Source: an uncultured Selenomonadaceae bacterium (GTDB taxonomy: Bacteria; Bacillota; Negativicutes; Selenomonadales; Selenomonadaceae). From it: 24,774 bases of DNA. The translations under genes and the position numbers were made by a program. Below, one piece after another: positions 15,636 to 21,893 of this stretch. The stretch covers positions 1 to 24,774 of the forward strand of contig CAJOKY010000005.1 of NCBI GenBank assembly GCA_905235425.1. Direction: 5' to 3'. Each line of letters opens with the position of its first letter. Position 1 is the stretch's first letter. The notes under the pieces were generated by a model that saw nothing but the letters and a program-made list of their open reading frames with translations, was not told the DNA's origin and did no database searches.

Positions 15636-15664
15636 TTGCACTTTTCAATTTTTCGTGATACAAT
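15636..15664 (+). promoter_or_regulatory. Promoter of the lptCAB-lptF/G run
   Basis: TTGCAC (15636-15641) and TACAAT (15659-15664) are spaced by exactly 17 bases. Transcription would begin near 15671, about 34 bases before lptC. No other promoter of this quality is visible until after the ftsI-type gene, so one long transcript through lptC to ftsI is possible. Confidence 0.75.
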
Positions 15665-15704
15665 TTTTTTCACATAACTAAAAAAATTCTATTGGTAGGG
15701 ATTC

Positions 15705-16304
15705 ATGGAAAATAAGACAAAAATTTTTATCGGCATAATCGCAGTACTGTTTGTCTGTCTTGTCACTTGGGTAATACGTACGACGCCGACCGAGCCTCCG
15801 CCTGAAAATAAAATTGAACCGCCGACCGTCATGGAGTACGAAGGCAACACGCTTGTCGAAGAAAAAAACGGCGTCAAAATTTGGGAAATTACTTCAGACA
15901 AAATTCGTATTGATGCCAATACACAGCTTGCCGAATTTAAAGGCATACATGGAAAATTTTTTCAAGAAGACGGCAAAGTTTTAGAAATGACTGCGATACA
16001 AGGCTATTATGATCAAAATTCAAAAAATGTTCACGTTGAAGGCGATGTAGTTTTAACCGACGGCGAAGGCGGCAAACTTACGACAGTTCACCTTGATTGG
16101 TTGAGTGATGACGAAATGTTAATTGCCACTGAAGACGTAAGAATTGCTAAAGAAGATATGCGAGCCTTTGCCGACCGCGCAGAAAGTATGAATGGTTTTC
16201 AAAAGTTTTTGTTAAAAGGTAATGCGCGAATTTTGAAAGGCGTTAAAGACGATAACGAAAATTCTGCAGATAATTCGACTGATTCAACTTCGGCAAATGA
16301 ATAG
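15705..16304 (+). CDS. lptC: LPS export protein LptC
   Basis: 199 residues: an N-terminal membrane anchor at about 7-24 (IFIGIIAVLFVCLVTWVI), a proline-rich linker (TEPPPENKIEPP), then a periplasmic beta-jellyroll with repeating strands (GVKIWEITSDKIRID, LAEFKGIHGKFF, NVHVEGDVVLTD, RAFADRAESMNGFQKFLLKGNARI). LptC takes lipopolysaccharide from the LptB-LptF/G extractor and passes it to LptA. The start has TAGGGA about 7 bases upstream. lptA follows in the usual order. The tail after about residue 180 is Asn/Ser/Asp-rich low-complexity sequence. Confidence 0.88.
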   Translation: MENKTKIFIGIIAVLFVCLVTWVIRTTPTEPPPENKIEPPTVMEYEGNTLVEEKNGVKIWEITSDKIRIDANTQLAEFKGIHGKFFQEDGKVLEMTAIQGYYDQNSKNVHVEGDVVLTDGEGGKLTTVHLDWLSDDEMLIATEDVRIAKEDMRAFADRAESMNGFQKFLLKGNARILKGVKDDNENSADNSTDSTSANE

Positions 16305-16344
16305 GTTAAATAAATTCGTATTGATAATTTTTTGGAGAAGAATA

Positions 16345-17610
16345 ATGAGACATTGGAAAAAAATTTTAATCGCACTTTTCGCGGCAACGTGTATCACGAA
16401 CATTACCTTTGCCGAAGAAAACGCCGCACCTAAACCGGAAGAGGTTCAAGCTCCTGCCGAAACTGATTCAAAAGCCGAGCCTATTTCTAAAGACGTTAAT
16501 GCGCCTTCCGAACTTAAAGCCGATGAAATTGAATACGACATGGAGACGCAACAGGCGAAGGCTACCGGTAAAGTAAACGTCGAACATAAGCCGGAAGGTA
16601 AAAACGAAGCGTCACATTTGGAAGCGGACGAAGTTGAATACAATGTCGATACGCAACAAGCAAAGGCTACCGGCAACGTTTATATTCAGCACCAAAATGA
16701 AAATAAAGACCCTTCAAAACTCAATGCGGACATTGTGGAATATGACTTGCAAAGCGGCATAATGACTGCGGCAGGCAACGTGCTTTTACGTCAAGGCACT
16801 GCGCGTGCTACGGGTAAACGCGCCATGTACAATTCCAATACGCAGGAGGCTTACTTGCTTGATGACGTTATAGCAATTCGCGACAACGTGAGAATAACTT
16901 GCGACAGACTTTTAAGCAACGGCGCGGGACATATGCAGGCGGACGGCAATGTTTACGGCGTACAGACCATTGAACCCGATACAAAATATCCCGACGGCGA
17001 CACGCGAACTTTTATGGGGGATCACGTCGATTTTTATCCCGATGAAAAAAATCATGTTGTCATACCCGGCGGCGGACTTTTGACCAGTAGCGACGGCGAT
17101 TTTACAGCTGACTTTATGGAAGGTTGGCTGGATGATGAATATTATTTCGGTACGGGTAATGCCCATGCAATAAGCCCGCCTCGCGACATGGAAGCAGGCG
17201 GCGACAGAATGGAATATTTCGGTAAGGACGGCGGCAAGGCGATTATCACCGGCAACGCTTGGGCTGTTCAAGAAAATAACACCATGCGCGGCAACAGGTT
17301 GACGGTTTATCTTGCAGATGATAAAAATTTAACCGTCAAGCCTACTCCTGCAAAACCTGCAACCGGTGCGCCAAAAGTTGAAGAGTTTGAAGTTTTTCAA
17401 CGTGAAAGAGAAGCGGCGGCGTCAAGACCTTCATCTGTCGAATCAAAAACTGCAGATGTTGACTCCAAGTCTGCAGATAATTTAAAGCCTGCCGACACTG
17501 AATCAAAATCTGCTGAGGTTGAGAAAAAATCTGCCGATACCGTAAAAACCGGCGAAAAAATTTTTGTTGATGTAGATAATGAAAAAAATTCGGGAGGGAA
17601 AAAAGAATAG
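16345..17610 (+). CDS. lptA: LptA/OstA-type periplasmic LPS transport protein with duplicated units
   Basis: 421 residues; typical LptA is about 180-200. A signal peptide (1-23, cleavage after TFA) is followed by an acidic linker, then three tandem units at about 57-81, 92-116 and 126-150 of the form L-x-A-D-x-(V/I)-E-Y-(D/N)...A-x-G-x-V. The first two share TQQAKATG exactly. A longer OstA-like beta region follows (about 150-330). The tail 362-403 is built of 7-residue units like DVDSKSA and DTESKSA. LptA polymers bridge the periplasm between LptC and LptD; the extra units could lengthen that bridge. The ATG 16345 is chosen for GGAGAAG 7 bases upstream; the longer frame would overlap lptC. 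Confidence 0.85.
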   Translation: MRHWKKILIALFAATCITNITFAEENAAPKPEEVQAPAETDSKAEPISKDVNAPSELKADEIEYDMETQQAKATGKVNVEHKPEGKNEASHLEADEVEYNVDTQQAKATGNVYIQHQNENKDPSKLNADIVEYDLQSGIMTAAGNVLLRQGTARATGKRAMYNSNTQEAYLLDDVIAIRDNVRITCDRLLSNGAGHMQADGNVYGVQTIEPDTKYPDGDTRTFMGDHVDFYPDEKNHVVIPGGGLLTSSDGDFTADFMEGWLDDEYYFGTGNAHAISPPRDMEAGGDRMEYFGKDGGKAIITGNAWAVQENNTMRGNRLTVYLADDKNLTVKPTPAKPATGAPKVEEFEVFQREREAAASRPSSVESKTADVDSKSADNLKPADTESKSAEVEKKSADTVKTGEKIFVDVDNEKNSGGKKE

Positions 17611-17637
17611 GGTACACGGTGCAAGGTATGAAAAATT

Positions 17638-17672
17638 CTAATCCCTAATCCCTGTTCCCTAATCCCTAATAT
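17638..17672. repeat. Heptad array I (CTAATCC type), ending in the lptB start codon
   Basis: Units CTAATCC twice, CTGTTCC, CTAATCC and CTAATAT run directly into the ATG of lptB at 17671, whose first two bases are the last two bases of the fifth unit. Bases 17638-17662 are identical to 7524-7548 in array D. There is no purine-rich ribosome binding site in the 30 bases before the start. Confidence 0.9.
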
Positions 17673-18390
17673 GTACATTGAAGCAAGAAAATTAGTTAAA
17701 GCATTTAAAAAGCGCGTCGTCGTCAATGAAGTATCGCTGAAAGTTGAAAAGGGCGAAATTGTCGGCTTGCTTGGTCCGAACGGCGCAGGTAAAACCACGT
17801 CGTTTTACATGATTGTCGGACTTGAAAAGCCGGATGCAGGTGAAGTATTTCTTTCTGACGTAAATATTTCAAAAATGCCAATGTATCGGCGTGCGCAGCT
17901 TGGCATAAGTTATCTTACACAAGAGGCGTCGATTTTCCGCAAGTTGACTGTCACGCAGAATATCAAGGCGATTCTTGAAACAATGGATTTAAGCGGCGCC
18001 GAAGTTAATGAGCGGCTTGAAAAACTTTTAGCCGAGTTCAATATAACTCACGTAAAAGACAGAAAGGGTACGGAACTTTCCGGCGGTGAAAGACGGCGCG
18101 TAGAAATTGCGCGGTGTCTGGCATTGGAGCCGCAATTTATTTTATTGGACGAGCCTTTTGCCGGTGTTGACCCCCTTGCCGTTGCCGATATACAGGCGAT
18201 TATTCGATATCTGCGCGAACGCGGTATGGGAATTTTAATTACAGACCATAATGTACGTGAGACGTTGAATATAGTCGATCGCGCATATATTTTGAACGAA
18301 GGAAAAATTTTGGTAGAAGGCAACGCTACGGAAATTGCGGAAAGCCCCATTGCGAAGAAATTTTATCTCGGTGATAATTTTAGATTGTAG
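17671..18390 (+). CDS. lptB: LPS export ABC transporter ATP-binding protein LptB
   Basis: 239 residues, typical length. Visible are Walker A GPNGAGKTT (35-43), Q-loop Gln84 in YLTQEASIFRKLTV, signature LSGGE (136-140) followed by the LptB-typical RRRVEIAR, Walker B ILLDEPFAGVDP (157-168) and switch His193 in TDHNVRETL. The cytoplasmic LptB dimer powers extraction of LPS by the LptF/G permease. The start codon lies inside array I and lacks a Shine-Dalgarno site; no better internal start exists, since family homology begins at the first residues. The 3' end also runs into a repeat: the last codons and the TAG stop are the first units of array H. Confidence 0.96.
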   Translation: MYIEARKLVKAFKKRVVVNEVSLKVEKGEIVGLLGPNGAGKTTSFYMIVGLEKPDAGEVFLSDVNISKMPMYRRAQLGISYLTQEASIFRKLTVTQNIKAILETMDLSGAEVNERLEKLLAEFNITHVKDRKGTELSGGERRRVEIARCLALEPQFILLDEPFAGVDPLAVADIQAIIRYLRERGMGILITDHNVRETLNIVDRAYILNEGKILVEGNATEIAESPIAKKFYLGDNFRL

Positions 18391-18487
18391 ATAGTAGAAG
18401 GTAGAGGGTAGAGAGCAGAAAGTAGAAAGTAGTAAACCTACCTCCTACTATCTACCTCCTACTATCTACCTCCTACCCCCTAATCCC
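18381..18487. repeat. Heptad array H (TAG arm and TAC arm), between lptB and lptF/G
   Basis: Eight TAG-type units (TAGATTG, TAGATAG, TAGAAGG, TAGAGGG, TAGAGAG, CAGAAAG, TAGAAAG, TAGTAAA), two spacer bases, then seven TAC/TAA units (TACCTCC and TACTATC alternating, TACCCCC, TAATCCC). The two halves are roughly reverse complementary in register, as in array B, with which it shares the consecutive TAGAGGG and TAGAGAG units. The first unit encodes the final lptB codons, and the second begins with its stop codon. Confidence 0.9.
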
Positions 18488-18509
18488 CAAGAAAGCGAGC
18501 GGTGATTCA

Positions 18510-19604
18510 TTGCGCATTAGAATTTTAGACTTATATATTTTGCGAGAAGTTTTTTACGCGCTAATATTTGCAATCTGCGCATTTACGGCAGTGTTTATCG
18601 GTTCAGGCACGCTCTTCAGAATAGCGCGATATATCACCGAATACGGCGCGTCGGTTTCGTCAATCGTAAAAATTTTTATCTACGGTCTGCCGGGCATAAT
18701 TATGTGGACTTTTCCAATGTCTACGCTTTTGGCGTCACTTTTAACCTTTGGACGCCTTTCAAGTTCCAGTGAAATTACGGCTATGAAATCTTGCGGAATA
18801 AGTTTCGGCAGAATAGCCGCGCCCGCAATTTTTTTAGGTTTAGTCGTAAGTATTTGTTCAATTCTCTTTAATGAACACGTCGTCCCCTGGTCGAAAACTG
18901 CTTATAACAACGTGGTTTATTATGAGATTGAAGGCAACACGGAAATGAAGTCGCAGGATCACATTATCGTTAAGGAAATTATGAACGATAAGATTCAGCG
19001 GCTTGTTTACGCGCGTGAATACCGTGCAACCGACGAAACATTACAAGGCGTGACTATGCAGGAGTTTAACGATGACGGCAAGGTCACGCACGTTGAAAAT
19101 GCGAATTTTGCAGAGTGGCGCGACGGTGCATGGATTATGCATGAAGGTATGATTTACGACATTTCAGAGGACGAACGCACGCGCTCAATGCGATTTAATC
19201 AGCAAATTTTACCCGTAAAGGCAAGCCCGCGCCAAATTGTACGCGAACAGAAAAAGCCGGAAGAATTAACCATGAAGGAACTGCGCGCGCAAATTGAAAT
19301 TATGAAGACGCAGTACGTAAGTACTAATGAACTTGAAACGGAGCTTTATCAGCGCTTTACAATCCCGCTTGCAAGTTTGATTTTTGCGTTAATCGGCGTC
19401 CCGCTCGGTCTGCAACCTACGCGTAACAGTTCATCAATGGGCTTCGCATTTTCCGTAATAATAATTTTCGTCTACTACGCAATAATGACGTTGGCAAACG
19501 CAATCGGTATAGGCGGCTTGATTAATCCAATGATAGCAGTATGGATACCGAACGCGATAGGTTTTGTTTTCGGTATGATTTTGATTTATCGCGCATCACA
19601 ATAA
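18510..19604 (+). CDS. LptF/LptG (YjgP/YjgQ) family permease
   Basis: 364 residues with the YjgP/YjgQ fold: N-terminal membrane helices (about 10-35, 55-80, 95-118), a periplasmic jellyroll (about 125-265; MQEFNDDGKVTHVENANFAEW), and C-terminal helices (about 280-362; FTIPLASLIFALIGVPLGLQP is a family hallmark). It forms the membrane part of the LptB2FG extractor. Only one such gene is present, whereas enterobacteria have an lptF/lptG pair, so a homodimer or a second copy elsewhere must be assumed; I therefore leave the symbol open. The start is TTG at 18510 with GCGGTGA about 7 bases upstream. Confidence 0.92.
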   Translation: MRIRILDLYILREVFYALIFAICAFTAVFIGSGTLFRIARYITEYGASVSSIVKIFIYGLPGIIMWTFPMSTLLASLLTFGRLSSSSEITAMKSCGISFGRIAAPAIFLGLVVSICSILFNEHVVPWSKTAYNNVVYYEIEGNTEMKSQDHIIVKEIMNDKIQRLVYAREYRATDETLQGVTMQEFNDDGKVTHVENANFAEWRDGAWIMHEGMIYDISEDERTRSMRFNQQILPVKASPRQIVREQKKPEELTMKELRAQIEIMKTQYVSTNELETELYQRFTIPLASLIFALIGVPLGLQPTRNSSSMGFAFSVIIIFVYYAIMTLANAIGIGGLINPMIAVWIPNAIGFVFGMILIYRASQ

Positions 19605-19622
19605 ATTTTTAATTTTAACGTC

Positions 19623-19656
19623 TGCAAGTAAAAACTTTCGATAAATTTTTCTTGCA
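19623..19656. other. Inverted repeat before telA
   Basis: TGCAAG-T-AAAAA and TTTTT-CTTGCA form an 11-bp stem with one bulged T and an 11-base loop. No T-run follows on either strand, so it is not an ordinary terminator. It could be an operator or a processing site. It is the only structure I see in the 74-base spacer. Confidence 0.35.
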
Positions 19657-19678
19657 ATAATGAAAAGGAGCGATGGAA

Positions 19679-20833
19679 ATGGCGGAGATAAACTTAGATG
19701 ATTTAATGGCGCAAAAGGCGTCAACAAGCAATGATCAAGGATTGACAACGGTTGAACCGAAAGTCGAAATTGAAAAAGTCACACAGCAAGTTGAGACGTT
19801 GACACCTGCCGAAAGAGATAAAGTGCAATCCATAAAGGAAGGCATAAATTTAATGGATTCGTCAACACCGCTTACTTTCGGCGCTCCTGCACAAAAGGAA
19901 ATCGCGCAGTTTTCGGACAGCATACTTTCAAAAGTGCGTACGAAGGATTCAGGCGACGTCGGCGAACTTTTAGGCACACTTGTAGCCAAAGTTAAAGGTT
20001 TCGATGTAACGGAGAAAAAAAGTTTTGTCAGCAAAATTCCTATTATCGGTTCACTTGTCGACAAGGCGGACGATATTAAAAGCAGTTACGACAAACTTTC
20101 AACGCAGGTTGAAAAAATCCAGTCAAGTCTTGAAAAATCCAAAATTAAGCTTATGGAAGATGTCGCAATGTTCGACACGCTGTATGAAAAGAATTTGGAG
20201 TATTTTAAAGACCTGCAACTTTACATTATCGCCGGTGAAGAAAAGCTGGAAGAAATGCGTACAGTTACACTGCCTAAGTTAAAGGCGCAGGCGGCGGCGA
20301 AAAATGATCCTATGGCAGTTCAAGTTGTAAATGACTTTGAGCAAAGTGTTGACAGATTTGAGAAAAAAATTCACGACCTTAAACTTAGCAAGACACTGGC
20401 TATTCAAACTGCGCCGCAAATTCGCCTTATTCAAAATAACGACCGCGTATTAATCGACCGCGTACAATCTGCCGTTTACCATACCATACCGCTTTGGAAA
20501 AATCAGCTGGTAATTGCACTCGGCTTGACGCACCAAAAACAAGTTATCGAAATGCAACGCGCACTTAGCGACGCGACGAATGATTTACTGCGTAAAAACG
20601 CTGAGATGCTTAAACAAAATTCTGTTGAGACGGCTAAGGCTAATGAACGCGGCATTGTCGATATTGACACGGTTAAAAAAGTCAATGAAGATTTAATTTC
20701 GACGATTCAAGAGACAATGCGCATACAGCAGGAAGGCAGGCAGAAACGCGCGTCGGCAGAAAAAGAACTCATCGCGATAGAAGACCGCTTAAAAGATGTA
20801 CTTCTGCAAAATTCCAATCAGCGCGTTAGTTAA
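19679..20833 (+). CDS. telA: TelA-family toxic anion resistance protein
   Basis: 384 residues, cytoplasmic, largely helical with coiled-coil character. TelA (PF05816) features are visible: GFDVTEKKSFVSKIPIIGSLVDKA (about 109-132), a long helical middle with DVAMFDTLYEKNLEYFKDLQLYIIAGEEKLEE, the core AIQTAPQIRLIQNNDRVLIDRVQSAVYHTIPLWKNQLVIALGLTHQ (about 243-290) and the end region VDIDTVKKVNEDLISTIQETMRIQQEGR. Relatives (TelA/KlaA, YceH) are linked to tellurite and bacteriocin or antibiotic tolerance, but the mechanism is unsettled. The start was moved from ATG 19673 to 19679, because AAGGAG ends 2 bases before the former and 8 before the latter. The CAP-domain gene follows after 13 bases. Confidence 0.9.
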   Translation: MAEINLDDLMAQKASTSNDQGLTTVEPKVEIEKVTQQVETLTPAERDKVQSIKEGINLMDSSTPLTFGAPAQKEIAQFSDSILSKVRTKDSGDVGELLGTLVAKVKGFDVTEKKSFVSKIPIIGSLVDKADDIKSSYDKLSTQVEKIQSSLEKSKIKLMEDVAMFDTLYEKNLEYFKDLQLYIIAGEEKLEEMRTVTLPKLKAQAAAKNDPMAVQVVNDFEQSVDRFEKKIHDLKLSKTLAIQTAPQIRLIQNNDRVLIDRVQSAVYHTIPLWKNQLVIALGLTHQKQVIEMQRALSDATNDLLRKNAEMLKQNSVETAKANERGIVDIDTVKKVNEDLISTIQETMRIQQEGRQKRASAEKELIAIEDRLKDVLLQNSNQRVS

Positions 20834-20846
20834 TGGAGGAATTTTT

Positions 20847-21884
20847 GTGGACTACGAAGTTAAAGCAAATTTGGATTACGGCGTAGAATTTTATCCTAAG
20901 GATTATCTGTCAAATGATATTGTACCGGCAGGAGAAAATTATTTGGCATCTTCGGCGGACGTTGGAAGTAATTATGCGCAAGAAGTTTTAGATTTAGTAA
21001 ATAGTGAACGCGCCAATGTAGGTTTATCGGCTCTGTCATTGTCAAGCACTTTGATGGACGGCGCGGCAATTCGTGCCAATGAACTAACAACATACTTTTC
21101 GCACACTCGTCCCAATGGCACAGCTTGTTCGACTGTAGTTGAAGATACTTACCCTTCTTATCATATTGGAGAAAATATTGGTGCCGGTTATACCTCAACT
21201 GAAGCGGCTATGAATGGCTGGATGAACTCGACGGGACATCGAGAAAATATTCTTGGCAAAAGTCACACCGAACTTGGCGTAGGTTTTTATTATGATCCTT
21301 CTTCGTATTATCAGTATTATTGGGTACAACTTTTCGGTAATCCAATTCATTTGCCCAAAGATCCTGCGGAAGGAATTAGCTATATCGGCTATTCAATGGA
21401 TAACGTAACCTTAAAAGTTGGCAGCAAAGTTACCGCTGAAATTTGGGCAGACATTTACACAGACGATGGCGGAATATATGCGGTGGATGCGCAAGACAAT
21501 CCTAATGATTTAATACTTGTCGGCACTTATTCCAACTCAAATACCATTTATGGCGGCACAGGCAATTCAAGCTTATGGGGCGGATATAATAATATCGACG
21601 ATACATTAGTTGGCGGCACAGGTGCTGAAATGTTTTGGTATGGCAAATATGACGGTTACGACGTTATAACCAATGCCGATTCTTCAGACATTGTCAATTT
21701 GTATGACGTAGACCTCAGCCAAATTACAGCGGCAGATACTTCTGCAGATCAAGTTGTGCTTAGATTTAACACGGGCACGGCACTTGTTGTTAAGTATACA
21801 GAGCAAGTTACACCGACTTTCCAACTTGCAGGCGGCGGAAACTACAAATACAATCGTAATACCGGACAATGGCAAAACGCTTAA
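20847..21884 (+). CDS. CAP/SCP-domain protein with glycine-aspartate-rich (RTX-like) C-terminal region
   Basis: 345 residues. The CAP domain (about 43-165) has VLDLVNSERANVGL, the conserved histidine 86 (YFSHTRPNG), GENIG (108-112), STGHRENIL with His131, and YYWVQLFG. From about 185 the chain turns beta-rich with NTIYGGTGNSSLWGG (232-246) and DDTLVGGTGAEMFWYG (251-266), which resemble degenerate RTX or beta-roll units. There is no N-terminal signal peptide (it begins DYEVKANLDYG), which would suit type I secretion through a C-terminal signal; no T1SS genes are in the window. CAP proteins are usually secreted and may bind or cleave envelope polymers. The start GTG 20847 has TGGAGGA 7 bases upstream; the longer ATG frame overlaps telA. 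Confidence 0.85.
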   Translation: MDYEVKANLDYGVEFYPKDYLSNDIVPAGENYLASSADVGSNYAQEVLDLVNSERANVGLSALSLSSTLMDGAAIRANELTTYFSHTRPNGTACSTVVEDTYPSYHIGENIGAGYTSTEAAMNGWMNSTGHRENILGKSHTELGVGFYYDPSSYYQYYWVQLFGNPIHLPKDPAEGISYIGYSMDNVTLKVGSKVTAEIWADIYTDDGGIYAVDAQDNPNDLILVGTYSNSNTIYGGTGNSSLWGGYNNIDDTLVGGTGAEMFWYGKYDGYDVITNADSSDIVNLYDVDLSQITAADTSADQVVLRFNTGTALVVKYTEQVTPTFQLAGGGNYKYNRNTGQWQNA

Positions 21885-21893
21885 AAAAATGTA

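Noticed and set aside
20796..20846. Longer start of the CAP-domain gene
   Set aside because: It would overlap the end of telA and read through the TGGAGGA site that serves GTG 20847.
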